Shown piece by piece: positions 34,789-44,804 of a stretch of DNA of 64,000 nucleotides. This DNA comes from Thereva unica (taxonomy: Eukaryota; Arthropoda; Insecta; Diptera; Therevidae): NCBI GenBank assembly GCA_949987705.1, contig OX465284.1:66015470-66079469 (forward strand), given 5' to 3'. The notes under the pieces are model-generated. The model did no database searches. It was not told the DNA's origin and was given only the letters and a program-made list of their open reading frames with translations. Each line of letters opens with the position of its first letter. Positions within the stretch are counted from its first letter, which is position 1. Both the position numbers and the translations under genes were made by a program.

Positions 34789-35185
34789 TGTAGTGACCGC
34801 GTAAAGTTTAATTACCAAACTTTACGCAATGTCACACAACAACTTCCGACACGATCAAAACGATCAGTCGGAACACCCCATCGATCACCGAACGAAAGTT
34901 CAGTGATCTTGCCGTTTCGATATCGAGAGAACCAATTTCCGGCATCTCCAATTTCTCTCACTCACTGTCCGAAGGTCCCTAGTGAATAATCCTCAAAAGT
35001 CCCGTCGCGAGCCAAACACCACAATTCCGATTATAAATCATTGCACAAATATATATATCGATTAACGTTAATCCTAGTGATAAGAAAACATCTTATAAAT
35101 ATAGTGTTAATAAAGTTATTATAAAAAACCGAATCCTTAATAGTTTTATAAAAACGCATGGTGCGATAACCTTCAATAACCTTCA
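34789..35185 (+). repeat. 5' LTR of the CsRn1-type Ty3/gypsy element
   Basis: 397 bp, starting TGTAGTGACC and ending CCTTCA (TG...CA). It matches the 3' LTR at all but one position (C in GAATCCTT against A in GAATACTT). The flanking 4-bp duplication CCCT is at 34785-34788 and 40675-40678. It holds a TATAAAT-like box and an AATAAA signal in TTAATAAAGT. Confidence 0.97.
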
Positions 35186-35186
35186 A

Positions 35187-35199
35187 TGGTGACCCCGAC
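35187..35199 (+). promoter_or_regulatory. Primer-binding site, tRNA-Trp type
   Basis: TGGTGACCCCGAC lies one base after the 5' LTR. Its reverse complement, GTCGGGGTCACCA, is the 3' end of fly tRNA-Trp with CCA. This is where minus-strand DNA synthesis would be primed. Confidence 0.8.
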
Positions 35200-36291
35200 C
35201 GCTACACGCGGAGCAGTCTAAAATTCAATATAAAAAAAGTGTCGTGAAATTCCTATATTATATGGAATATAAAAGGCTTTCATAAAAATTGAATAAATAA
35301 CAAAAGAAAAATTTTGAAATTCTGGTGTTCTTATATTTTTATATAATATTATATATTTATACATACATATATAAAATTATCTCTCCTTTCAAAATTTTCT
35401 ATGTGAAAAATATTACGTGAATTTTTTTTTTGTGCATTCTAAGAGTCCGAATAATACACATATACATACATAATTATTAAATTGAGAAACAAAATAAAAT
35501 TCTTTATAGTGCTACATTTTCTTAATTATACATCAACGGTTATTAAAGAAAACAACAAAAAAACCAAAATTCGACCTCTTAAAAAAATTTAGTGGGAATT
35601 ATTAAAATAAAAAAGCATCAAGTGTGATAATAAGCTCAATTTAGATATGTGTATTTGTCATAAATAATTTGAAGATAAAAACAAAAAAATACGGATTACT
35701 TACAAAATAGATTTATATATTGCATATCTAATAAAAATAAAATAAACCAGGAACATAATGAATAAACAATAATTTAAAAAAAAATATAATAAATAATATA
35801 GAAAGAAAAATAAAAACGAAGTGAAAAACAAACTAAGAAGGAAGCGAAGAAGGCGACTTAACAGAAGGAATCCAAGCACATCCAGATAACAATTATCATA
35901 CTTATTTTATATACATATTTTAAACTATATTTTTTTAACAACTACATTTTACCAATATTTACAAACATTTTTTTATATACAAATATATTACAAATATTTT
36001 GAATTTTTTTTTTGGTAAACATATAGCTACATTTATACTCATGATTTAACAATTTACACGCTTTTGATTGGCGATTTAGTTGGGACAAACGTTTAAATTT
36101 CCGACTTTATATTTACATTTAAATTTAAGTTAAATCTACTTGCTTTAAGTCTATATATTAGTGGAGTCATTTTGATTTTTTTGGTGCGAAAATTAAGATT
36201 TGGTCGTTTTGTTTACAGATTCTAATTTTATATTACCCTAATTGGTTTTTGGCTTTGTTTGTTTTTTTATATATTCATTTTTTTTCACAAA
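35200..36291 (+). other. Untranslated leader of the LTR element
   Basis: About 1.1 kb, extremely A/T-rich, with no ORF. It separates the primer-binding site from gag. Confidence 0.7.
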
Positions 36292-37212
36292 ATGTCAAGG
36301 ACAGAGGGTTCGTCCATGGAACAGGACGTTCACATGGAAACACAAGGACTAGAGGGACCAAAGCCCGGAACTTCGGGTGTCGACGCAGTTAAAGTGTCAA
36401 AATACGACATCCCGAAATTCTGGGTACAGCAGCCCGCCTCCTGGTTCTATCAGGCTGACATTATGTTTCAACTGGCGGGCTGCAAATCGGATAGAATCAA
36501 AGTCTACAATGTTATAGCCGCATTGCCGGAAGAGGCGGTAACGGCAATGCGGCTTAGCACCGTAGACCCCTCTACCTCCTCGTACGAGGAAATAAAAGTG
36601 TACCTGCTCGAGAAATACGGCACTTCTGAGAAGCGCCGGCTCGAGCAGTTGCTTTCAGTGCAAGAGCCTGGAGACCGGAAACCTTCCGAGTTTCTCCAGG
36701 CTCTGAAGGCACTAGCGGGCGGGTCGTCGGCGGTCAACGATGATCTGATCCGGAACCTGTGGGAGCGTAGGCTTCCACAGGCCATCCAGATCACGTTGGC
36801 CACCTCTGCTGACCAAACCCTAGCCGGGCTGGCTGCCACGGCGGACAAGGTATGGGAGGTGCTGCCTCATGGAGGCGCCTCATACGCGTCCGCCGTCCAC
36901 GCAACACCTGCCAAAACGGAGCCCACATTGGTGGCGCTGCAAAGCGCCATCAATAGGCTGACGGCCCGGCTAGATAAGCTGGACCGCAACCCGCGGAAGC
37001 CGAGAAGCCGAACACCTGCCAATCGACAGGGCGGCTCTCGACAGCCCTCGGCCAATCGGCCACAAGGGGCCAACCAAGCCAGGGGTAGCTTGTGCTATTA
37101 CCACTACCGGTACGGTAGTGAAGCACGCAGCTGCAAAGCCCCCTGCAATTACAACGGTGCCCAAGCCAAGCCGGCGAAAAAAAAGGCCACCGCCACCCCT
37201 AAAAAAAACTAA
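36292..37212 (+). CDS. gag: Gag polyprotein of the CsRn1-like element
   Basis: 306 residues if it starts at 36292 (CAAAATGTC), which I prefer to the upstream in-frame ATG at 36259 because the 11 extra residues are only a Phe/Ile-rich run. Residues 30-190 form the capsid-like region: [63 protein letters not shown] basic C-terminal part with [20 protein letters not shown] follows. It holds a finger spaced C-x2-H-x9-C-x3-C (from LCYYHYRYG to APCNYNG), the CHCC variant. The ORF ends with a Lys-rich tail and TAA directly after the slippery heptamer, so Pol is made by frameshifting. It should package the RNA and build the particle. Confidence 0.93.
   Translation: MSRTEGSSMEQDVHMETQGLEGPKPGTSGVDAVKVSKYDIPKFWVQQPASWFYQADIMFQLAGCKSDRIKVYNVIAALPEEAVTAMRLSTVDPSTSSYEEIKVYLLEKYGTSEKRRLEQLLSVQEPGDRKPSEFLQALKALAGGSSAVNDDLIRNLWERRLPQAIQITLATSADQTLAGLAATADKVWEVLPHGGASYASAVHATPAKTEPTLVALQSAINRLTARLDKLDRNPRKPRSRTPANRQGGSRQPSANRPQGANQARGSLCYYHYRYGSEARSCKAPCNYNGAQAKPAKKKATATPKKN
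37203..37209 (+). promoter_or_regulatory. -1 ribosomal frameshift site A AAA AAC
   Basis: In the gag frame the codons are AAA AAA AAC TAA. The heptamer A AAA AAC has the canonical X XXY YYZ phase. The pol frame is exactly -1 relative to gag and opens at 37203, just after a stop. A 7-bp perfect stem (ATGAGCG at 37230-37236 with CGCTCAT at 37251-37257) lies 20 nt downstream, a longer spacer than usual. Confidence 0.8.
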
Positions 37213-40200
37213 AGGGGCTGGGGATCGACATGAGCGAGCATATAACCGGCCGCTCATATCGTTTATTCGTCAGAGACACCAATAATCGGATGGACTTTCT
37301 GATTGATTCGGGCTCTGACGTTTCAATTGTTCCCGCCAAGGCGTTCCCGGCCCATAACGGTAGCCCGAACGTCCTTCTGTACGCGGCCAACGGATCACTG
37401 ATCCGAACTTTCGGCACTAAGTTACTCGAACTTGAACTCGGCTTACGCCGACGATATGTTTACAACTTCATTATAGCCGACACCACTAAAGCCATTATCG
37501 GGGCGGACTTCTTAACGAAGTTCAAATTGTCCGTCGATTTTGAATATCGGCATTTAGTTGACAAGCGCACGAAGTTTCGAATTAACGTGTGCGCTACCGT
37601 CGACTACAACCCCGAAACATTTCCATGCCGAGTTATTGGCATATACAAAGAGCTATTAACGAAGTACGCTTCGTTAACAAAACCGCCCAATTTTAACCTT
37701 CCGGTTAAACACAATGTGCAACACCACATTGTAACCAAAGGGCAATTACCTTTTGTCACCGCTCGGCGACTCCATCCGGAGAAACTGAAGGTGGCAAAAT
37801 TAGAATTCGACCATATGGTCCAATTGGGGATTTGTCGACCTTCGTCGTCCCCCGCAGCATCTCCGCTTCATCTGGTTCCTAAACGGGACTCACATGATTG
37901 GAGGCCATGCGGCGACTACCGTCGCCTTAACGCTGTCACTGTGCCGGATAGATATCCGATCCCGCATATACAGAATTTCTCCGTGAATCTTCACGGCTGC
38001 ACAATTTTTTCGAAGGTTGACTTGGTACGTGCATACCATCACATACCAATCGCCCCAGAAGACGTGCATAAGACTGCACTCATTACGCCATTCGGCCTAT
38101 ATGAGTTTACACGTATGCCATTCGGCTTACGAAATGCAGCCCAAACCTTTCAAAGGTTCATAAATGAAGTTACGAGAGATCTCGACTTCGTTTATGTATA
38201 CTTGGACGATATACTTATCGCCAGTAAAACCGAGGATGAGCATATCGTTCACCTCGAAGAGCTCTTTAAACGCCTCGATAGCTTCGGTTTAACCATTAAG
38301 CTAGAGAAATGCGTTTTTGGTGCAACAGAGATTAAGTTTCTAAGCCACCGCATCACAAAGGATGGAATACTTCCATCCCCCGATCGGGTTCAGGCTATCG
38401 TTGATCTCGCACCTCCAACTTCTGTCAAATCGATCCAGAAGTTTTTGGGAATGGTGAATTTCTATCACCGATTTATCCCAAAATTGGCTGAACAGTTGGT
38501 GCCTATAAACGAGCATTTGAGAAACCTTCTCAACCGCTCACGTGCCAATAAAGTTTTTGACTGGCCAGCAGAATGTCAGGCGGCATTCCTCAAGGTGAAA
38601 ACCTCGATGGCTGAAGCAACTCTGCTGAACCATCCAATAGAGGATGCAAAATACAGTCTTACGACTGACGCCTCTGATTATGCAATCGGAGGTGTTTTGG
38701 AACAATTCAACGGTCATCGGTGGCAACCTCTAGCTTTTTATTCCAAAAAGCTGTCACCAACAGAACGGAAGTACTCTGCATTCGATCGCGAACTCCTCGC
38801 TATCTATGCAGCGATCAAACACTTCCGTTACTTCGTTGAAGGACGCAATTTCGTGGTCTATACTGATCACAAACCACTGGTTCGCGCCCTTCACACAAAG
38901 ACCGAACGATCCCCTCGTCAGACCAGACATTTGGGTCTAATCTCTCAGTTTACCACAGACATCAGACATGTGTCTGGTAAACAAAACGTTGTCGCCGACT
39001 ACTTGTCGCGCTCACTAGCAACCGACAACGTCGACTCAGTCACCTTCGACCTGCCTACACTGGCTCAGGCTCAACAAGGTGACACAGAGTTGAAGTCTCT
39101 ACAAGAGCACCCCAGCAACGGCTCACGGGTAAAATTAGTTCTCACACCAATACCATTCACCGCCCATCAGGTGTGGTGTGAAACTAGTATAGGCATTCCT
39201 AGGCCTTACATACCCATTTCCTTACGGAGACTAGCGTTCAACTCCGAACATAGCCTCTCTCACCCTGGTATCCGTGCTACAAGACGAGCCGTTACCAAGA
39301 AATACTTCTGGCCATCGATCAATAAAGACTGCAATGAGTGGTCTCGATCATGCCTAGGTTGCCAAAAGTCCAAAGTTTCACGACATACCAAATCTCCATT
39401 TGAAGCTTTCAAGCTTCCAAATAATAGATTTGACCATATCCATATGGATATAGTGGGACCCCTACCCCCGTCTCGTGGATACTCTTATATCTTAACGATA
39501 GTCGATAGATTCACGCGATGGCCTGAAGCATACCCAATTCGGGATATCTCAGCTTCAACAGTGGCAAAAAAATTCGTCACTGAATTTGTCCCACGATTCG
39601 GCGTACCTCTTGAGATCACAACCGATCAAGGTACGCAATTCGAATCGAAACTGTTCAATGAAGTTGCCAAATTACTCGGCACTCATCGGATTCGGACTAC
39701 CGCCTACCACCCGCAAGCAAACGGGATGGTTGAACGGTTCCACAGGCAACTAAAAGCAGCCTTAATGGCAAGGGACAACACTACTCATTGGAGTGAAGAC
39801 TTGCCCTTTGTCTTGTTAGGCATACGCACGGCAATTAAGACCGACTTACAATGCTCACCAGCCGAGCTCGTATACGGTCAGAATCTGAGACTTCCCAATT
39901 CGATTTCTATCCCAACGGAGGAGAATCCAATTGAAGAATCAGAATTCCTCTCTCGCCTTCGTTCTCATATGCAGAACATTAAGGCAATACATCCTCGGCA
40001 ACCCGTCCAAAAGGATGTCTACGTGCCAGAAGCCCTGGAGAACGCCGACTACGTTTTCATACGAGTCGACAGAGTTCGAAAACCTTTCGAACCTCCATAT
40101 GAAGGCCCATATGAAGTAATCAAACGATTACGAAAACACTTCGTTGTCAAATTGAACGGCACAACCAAGTCAATATCCATTGACAGGCTAAAGCCAGCCT

Positions 40201-40256
40201 TCGGTTGCGACCGCGACAACGAAGCTAAGCCGTCTAAAGCGGTAACATTCCGTTAA
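37203..40256 (+). CDS. pol: Pol polyprotein: protease, RT, RNase H, integrase
   Basis: The first ATG is at 37230 (1008 residues), but expression as a Gag-Pol fusion from the slippery site is likelier. Approximate residues from that ATG: protease [14 protein letters not shown] at 23-36; RT with [18 protein letters not shown] near 225-245, [13 protein letters not shown] near 295 and catalytic YLDD near 323; RNase H with [11 protein letters not shown] near 478 and YTDHKPL near 545; integrase with an HHCC zinc domain ([17 protein letters not shown]) at about 675-715, then the D (HMDIVGP), D ([10 protein letters not shown]) and E (NGMVERFHR) triad, with 35 residues between the second D and E. No stop or frameshift is seen. 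Reverse transcription and integration are the expected activities. Confidence 0.96.
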   Translation, partial: KKLKGLGIDMSEHITGRSYRLFVRDTNNRMDFLIDSGSDVSIVPAKAFPAHNGSPNVLLYAANGSLIRTFGTKLLELELGLRRRYVYNFIIADTTKAIIGADFLTKFKLSVDFEYRHLVDKRTKFRINVCATVDYNPETFPCRVIGIYKELLTKYASLTKPPNFNLPVKHNVQHHIVTKGQLPFVTARRLHPEKLKVAKLEFDHMVQLGICRPSSSPAASPLHLVPKRDSHDWRPCGDYRRLNAVTVPDRYPIPHIQNFSVNLHGCTIFSKVDLVRAYHHIPIAPEDVHKTALITPFGLYEFTRMPFGLRNAAQTFQRFINEVTRDLDFVYVYLDDILIASKTEDEHIVHLEELFKRLDSFGLTIKLEKCVFGATEIKFLSHRITKDGILPSPDRVQAIVDLAPPTSVKSIQKFLGMVNFYHRFIPKLAEQLVPINEHLRNLLNRSRANKVFDWPAECQAAFLKVKTSMAEATLLNHPIEDAKYSLTTDASDYAIGGVLEQFNGHRWQPLAFYSKKLSPTERKYSAFDRELLAIYAAIKHFRYFVEGRNFVVYTDHKPLVRALHTKTERSPRQTRHLGLISQFTTDIRHVSGKQNVVADYLSRSLATDNVDSVTFDLPTLAQAQQGDTELKSLQEHPSNGSRVKLVLTPIPFTAHQVWCETSIGIPRPYIPISLRRLAFNSEHSLSHPGIRATRRAVTKKYFWPSINKDCNEWSRSCLGCQKSKVSRHTKSPFEAFKLPNNRFDHIHMDIVGPLPPSRGYSYILTIVDRFTRWPEAYPIRDISASTVAKKFVTEFVPRFGVPLEITTDQGTQFESKLFNEVAKLLGTHRIRTTAYHPQANGMVERFHRQLKAALMARDNTTHWSEDLPFVLLGIRTAIKTDLQCSPAELVYGQNLRLPNSISIPTEENPIEESEFLSRLRSHMQNIKAIHPRQPVQKDVYVPEALENADYVFIRVDRVRKPFEPPYEGPYEVIKRLRKHFVVKLNGTTKSISIDRLKPAFGCDRDNEAKPSKAVTFR

Positions 40257-40264
40257 CGCTACGC

Positions 40265-40277
40265 TGGGGGGGGAGTA
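40265..40277 (+). promoter_or_regulatory. Polypurine tract
   Basis: A G8AG-type purine run ending GAGTA lies directly before the 3' LTR and would prime plus-strand synthesis. Confidence 0.75.
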
Positions 40278-40674
40278 TGTAGTGACCGCGTAAAGTTTAA
40301 TTACCAAACTTTACGCAATGTCACACAACAACTTCCGACACGATCAAAACGATCAGTCGGAACACCCCATCGATCACCGAACGAAAGTTCAGTGATCTTG
40401 CCGTTTCGATATCGAGAGAACCAATTTCCGGCATCTCCAATTTCTCTCACTCACTGTCCGAAGGTCCCTAGTGAATAATCCTCAAAAGTCCCGTCGCGAG
40501 CCAAACACCACAATTCCGATTATAAATCATTGCACAAATATATATATCGATTAACGTTAATCCTAGTGATAAGAAAACATCTTATAAATATAGTGTTAAT
40601 AAAGTTATTATAAAAAACCGAATACTTAATAGTTTTATAAAAACGCATGGTGCGATAACCTTCAATAACCTTCA
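40278..40674 (+). repeat. 3' LTR of the CsRn1-type element
   Basis: 397 bp, with one mismatch to the 5' LTR. It is followed by the CCCT duplication at 40675-40678. Confidence 0.97.
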
Positions 40675-41295
40675 CCCTATAAGGGCAATTATAGTGCACT
40701 TCTGGAGATGCCTTGTTTTTGTAGCGGGGAGTGTGCCAGAATGCGACGCCAAAGCGGGTCAGCCTCTAGTGTTTTGAATTGTGGAGTTGCACCGCTTTTA
40801 CACATTTGTTGCTAGAGGCCAAGACCAGATCCCGGTTGTAGAGCCTTTAAAGAATAAGAAGATATTTGGAATGACTAAATAGATATTATATCGAACGCAG
40901 TTAGACGAAATATTTTGGATATGGTTAAAATTGTAAAATATTATTCTATTATTTATAGGTTGAATTCCATATATTAGGCGTCAAGATTAGATTTTTAAAT
41001 AACAAATAATAATCATTGACATTGGATTCTACTGTAACAGGGCAGACAGAATTAGTTTTAGATGATTTAAATAAATTCGGCCTTTCTTTAATTAATTGTA
41101 GGGCGTAGGGTTGATAGAAAAGGTAGTAGTTCTTGAATGCAAGAACGCATCCTATCCTTAGAGCCCAGAGCATTTTTTCTACCTTCTTATACTTTTTATA
41201 CCTTACCCGTCGCACTTAACAAATCTGATTATTTCAGATATTGAGACCAGGAGGGAAAATAGAATAGACGCGTTAAACCCATTAGCTCGACAATT
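40675..41295. other. non-coding gap after the LTR element
   Basis: The first bases continue the pre-insertion sequence interrupted at 34788. I recognise nothing else here. Confidence 0.4.
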
Positions 41296-41910
41296 AGATG
41301 ATGTTTAAAAGGTGTAACTAGAATTTAGGCTGCTTACACACCAAACTCGACATCGACATGACACGACAAAATTCGACAACATTTTTCTATCGCGACACAC
41401 ATCTATTCTTATCATTAAGCGAGTCTATTCACACTGAATTCGACATCGACACGACACGACAAGATTTTCTGTTGTGACACCCATTTATTCTTATTATTAA
41501 ACGAGTGTATTCACACTGAATTCGACATCGACACGACACGACAGAACTCAACAGAACTCGACAAGAAAAAAACCGTTACCGACGAAGGGCTTCACATTCA
41601 AATCAGTTTATATCCACTGAAGGCGACACGAGGAAAAACGTCGACCACGACTTTCGACACGTCGAGTACTTATGCAGTGACTTTCGTTGTGTCGAGTGGT
41701 TCTGGTTGTCGAATGGTGTCGAGGTGTCGAATTTGGTGTGTACGAAGATTCGACAAAAAATTTTTTGTCGATGGACGTTTTGTAATGTCGTGTCGATGTC
41801 GAGTTTGGTATATAAGCAGCCTTATTCAGCGGCGGCTCGTAAGCTTCAGTAGATGATGTATAAAAGGCGTAATTAGAACTTATTCAGCGGCGGCTCGTAA
41901 GCTTCAGTAT
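41296..41910 (+). repeat. Short tandem duplication, one unit split by a MITE
   Basis: Unit 1 is 41296-41327 plus 41825-41850. Unit 2 is about 41850-41908. Both carry TAGATGATGTWTAAAAGGYG, TAAYTAGAAYTTA, TTCAGCGGCGGCTCGTAAGC and TTCAG. Unit 1 is interrupted by the 494-bp MITE; unit 2 is uninterrupted and so acts as the empty site. Confidence 0.85.
41328..41821. mobile_element. PIF/Harbinger-like MITE, 494 bp, TTA duplication
   Basis: The terminal inverted repeats are GGCTGCTTAYAYACCAAACT and then CGACATCGACA at both ends (31 bp, two mismatches). TTA flanks it at 41325-41327 and 41822-41824, and the empty unit next door has a single TTA (41880-41882). GGC ends with TTA duplications are typical of PIF/Harbinger. 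The left interior has three ~80-bp units each starting ATTCGACATCGACACGACAC-like sequence; the right interior has the inverse GTCGAGT motifs. Confidence 0.9.
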
Positions 41911-41989
41911 AAGGGAAGCAATGCACAAGGCTATCTAAAGATTTGGCAAGAAATGAGAAAGAGGCAACGATACTGTCAAATATTAGAAC

Positions 41990-42153
41990 TCTGTGCCGAT
42001 TGTTGTGCAAGTTTCCTGTAACTACCAACACTGCCGAGCGGTCTTTGTCCACCTTACACTAAAAATATATCGTCGCCGTAGGATGACAGATCTTTTGAAT
42101 GGTCTAGCTTCAATGCACAATGCACATCAAGACTGCGTAAAAAATGAACCTTA
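41990..42153 (+). pseudogene. hAT transposase C-terminal (dimerisation domain) remnant
   Basis: The + strand reads KFPVTTNTAERSLSTLH, a stop, then KIYRRRRMTDLLNGLASMHN and AHQD. This is the hAT C-terminal signature (T-x-A-x-ERSFS-x-L, R-x-x-M, RL-x-GLA-x-M, H-D) with one premature stop. The upstream catalytic part is not recognisable. Confidence 0.75.
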
Positions 42154-42874
42154 ATGTCCTAAACACAATGCGCATACGGGAGACAAAATACATGATACAA
42201 AATATGTCAAAATATTTAAAACACCTGAACGTAAGTGCAAGCGCTCACACTTCGCATACAAGATACAAGAAACATTTTATACCAGATACAAAAATAGATT
42301 TAATTCTATTTTTGTATCTCGTATCCGTGTTTTACATGGTTGACATGCGCTTGTTGAATTGTTTAAACGTTTTTAAGACCTTTATTTGGCATTTCAGGCA
42401 TAATCAACACAAATAATGTAATTTTAAGTGCTTTCATTCGAGTTATTAATTTCAGCTAGTCCATTATTACAAATTTTGTATACTGCCTTATTGTGAGCAG
42501 GTCAGGGATTTGTCTACCGTGGTGGGATATTTAGACATTTCATTTTTATATCCAAGAGATGTATTTTGTCTCCGGTATACGCATTGTGTTTAGGGCATAA
42601 TGATGTATTGGACATTTTCTGTAGGAAAATAAAACAAATCTGTCTTTCTCAAATACATATATAATGTTCTTACTAAACCTTATTTTAATATTACAAATAT
42701 GTATATTTCTTTTAATGTTTTAGTTAATCTCAAAATGTGTGCCCCTCCCAGAAAGAAATTCTGGATCCGACCATGATAACATAACATTGATGATATCTAC
42801 CTGAAATAAATGACTTTAAAAAGTTAAGGACGCATAAATATCTCGCACGGGGCGCCAAAATACCTAAAGCCGGC

Positions 42875-43805
42875 CGTGCTACACCCCCTACACCACCGCC
42901 CACCGTCATTACATTTTTGTTGGAAAAAAACTTTACGCAAAATACAATTCATAAAAATATTCTCTATTCCTTTAAATCAACAGTAAAGAGAATCATAAAA
43001 ATATAATGGAAGCTACAAAGTTATCAGCTTATATTCAATATACACCGCCTGCCACCCCACTAGAAGAAACTATATATAAAGAGAAACTTGACATATCTTC
43101 AATCTCTTTTTTCTTGACTCTATATAGAAACGAAAATTCCTGTTTTAAGAAGAGTCAAAAACAAAGTTTGAAAGGAATATTTTAAGAGCAAATTTAATAT
43201 TGCTCGATGCCAGAACAGAGTACCAGAAAATGAAACCAAGAAAACAAAGAGAATATGATGGATACAGAAAATTTCTCAATCTTCAACTTCTCGTATCCCA
43301 CTGTTTGGTGCCGAAGAGTCTGCGTTTAACTCAGTTTCTGAAGGTACTGTATTACGCCACGGTCGTATACACAGGTCTGTTGACTTCATTTACCATCCCA
43401 TAGAGTGAAGTGTGATCGATATCGTTCGACTTTGAAGTGGTTCTTGAATGGATCACTGGCGGCGCAGTAGTCGAAGTACCAAATTCATATCATAATGACA
43501 TCCGAACTTGGACAAATACTAATCAAGTCTAAATCAAGAAGCTCCAGTAGCGATACGCGTATCAATCACAGGTTTTAGCAACGAGTTGTTAGACCTGTGT
43601 ATACGACCGTGATTAACGCAAACCTACGCGTGAGTGTGAGTTCAATTAAATTGAATGTGTTGGAGTTTTCACGTTGATTTTCTGTGGCAAAGAAGCTGAT
43701 GATATTACAGCTTCCCAAAGCTTCCCCATGATGTGTAAGCCCTCGGCCACAATAAGAGCGGCGAGACGCACTTTAGTATTTGCCGCTCACCGCTCGCCGT
43801 TCGTA
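42875..43805. repeat. Dispersed repeat, inverted relative of 14280-14970, carrying a nested MITE
   Basis: Same family as 14280-14970 in the opposite orientation (see shared blocks there). It is longer, mostly because of the 257-bp insertion at 43355-43611. No convincing ORF is present; the frame at 43200-43403 crosses repeat sequence. Confidence 0.75.
43355..43611. mobile_element. Nested MITE with 21-bp perfect inverted repeats
   Basis: 43358-43378 and 43591-43611 are perfect inverted copies beginning CACGGTCGTATACACAGG. Flanking sequence is GTATTA on the left and ATTAACGC on the right. The related copy at 14480 reads CTGTATTAACTCAAACC without interruption, so the insertion duplicated TTA or ATTA. 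It is non-coding. Confidence 0.85.
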
Positions 43806-44667
43806 TCGTAGCCAAGGCTTTACTCTTTATATACAGTAGTATGAAAAATTTGAATTGTACATTGCGTATCGAAACATACAACAACATCTTTACGAAATAA
43901 AATTACAAATTTACTCATTTGCTTCAAATATAGTCAAAACTATACGAATACTTACAAAGCCCAAATGTCTGTATATATGATGCAGTTGATATTTTAAAAT
44001 CCACAAAAGGGTTTTTGATAGATTTAGGATAGGAAACAACATTTCAGGAATTTATTGAAAAAATGAAGCAAATTATTGTTACCAAATTAGAAGTGCCATG
44101 TGTATTTCCCATTCTTGCGATCCAGATGAAAGAAACTTTTTTATATGATTAGTTGAGGGGCGCAAATTTGCCTACTGCACCGGGCGCAAAACAACCACGC
44201 GCCGGCCCTCATGACAGCAAACATGACAAGCAACATCAACATCTTCCTCGGTTGCCTAAAATGACGTTGTCGTTTAGCAAACCATACCCTCCATACTGGA
44301 CGAGGTACACCCAAGGAACAGGTCAGCTTCGAGCTGACGTTGATACCATCACAGACTAACAAATGTATTAGCCTGAGCTACTGTTTTACGGTTTCAGGTT
44401 TAGTAGAAAATTCCTGCAAATAACTAGAATTTTGATTATCTAAGTAAAGCTATTTTTAAAATTGCAAATATTTTTTAATATTTTTAAGTGTTTCATTAAA
44501 TATCATCTCATTTAAAATTGTAAGATAATTAGTAATTCTCAATTACCTGGAACAAATGCTCTTACACAAGCAAAACATTCATGTACACAATAAAACTTTG
44601 CACGTAGACATATTAAAAAAAGGCGATATTTGTAACAGAAACACGTTTTTTATCTGTATTTTTTCAG
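43806..44667 (+). other. End of the 17.5-kb intron
   Basis: AT-rich, apart from a GC-rich stretch at 44150-44215 (GGGGCGCAAATTTGC, ACCGGGCGCAAAACAACCAC, GCGCCGGCCCTCATGACAG). The acceptor TTTTTTCAG precedes the next receptor exon. Confidence 0.5.
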
Positions 44668-44804
44668 GTGTCATTAAGCATATCTATTCTGCTCTCACTG
44701 ACTGTGTTCTTCTTGCTACTTGCGGAAATTATACCCCCGACATCATTAGTCGTTCCGCTATTAGGAAAATTCGTACTATTTACAATGATACTCGATACCT
44801 TCAG
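44668..44804 (+). CDS. nAChRalpha3: nAChR alpha subunit, exon with M2 and most of M3
   Basis: It reads [20 protein letters not shown] followed by [20 protein letters not shown] and ILDTF, ending with two bases of a Ser codon (phase 2). M2 lines the pore; with the preceding GEK it gives a cation-selective filter. IIPPTSL is the M2-M3 linker conserved in insect alpha subunits. The acceptor is TTTTTTCAG, the donor GTGAGT. The splice between GEK and VSLS is an old position in alpha-subunit genes. Confidence 0.95.

Larger units (their letters stand above)
34789..40674 (+). mobile_element. Complete Ty3/gypsy LTR retrotransposon, CsRn1-like, 5886 bp
   Basis: Order: 397-bp LTR, primer-binding site, ~1.1-kb AT-rich leader, gag, pol in the -1 frame (protease, RT, RNase H, integrase), polypurine tract, 397-bp LTR. 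There is no env. The 4-bp CCCT duplication frames it. Three traits point to the CsRn1 group: the primer site fits tRNA-Trp, Gag has a CHCC finger in place of CCHC, and the pol order is standard Ty3. Both ORFs are uninterrupted and the LTRs differ at one site, so the insertion is young and may be competent. It lies in the receptor intron in the sense orientation. Confidence 0.95.

Noticed and set aside
36259..36291. Upstream in-frame ATG as the gag start
   Set aside because: The 11 added residues are only a Phe/Ile-rich run in AT-rich leader. The ATG at 36292 has the better context (CAAAATG) and a normal hydrophilic start.
41340..41560. CRISPR-like array
   Set aside because: The units are contiguous ~80-bp tandems inside a MITE with terminal inverted repeats, not short repeats with unique spacers, and the genome is eukaryotic.
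44150..44215. GC-rich GGGCGC / GCCGGCCCT patches (also near 28975, 34480, 42845) as CpG-island promoters
   Set aside because: They are short and resemble each other, and look like remnants of transposon ends (probably hAT). No gene starts nearby.
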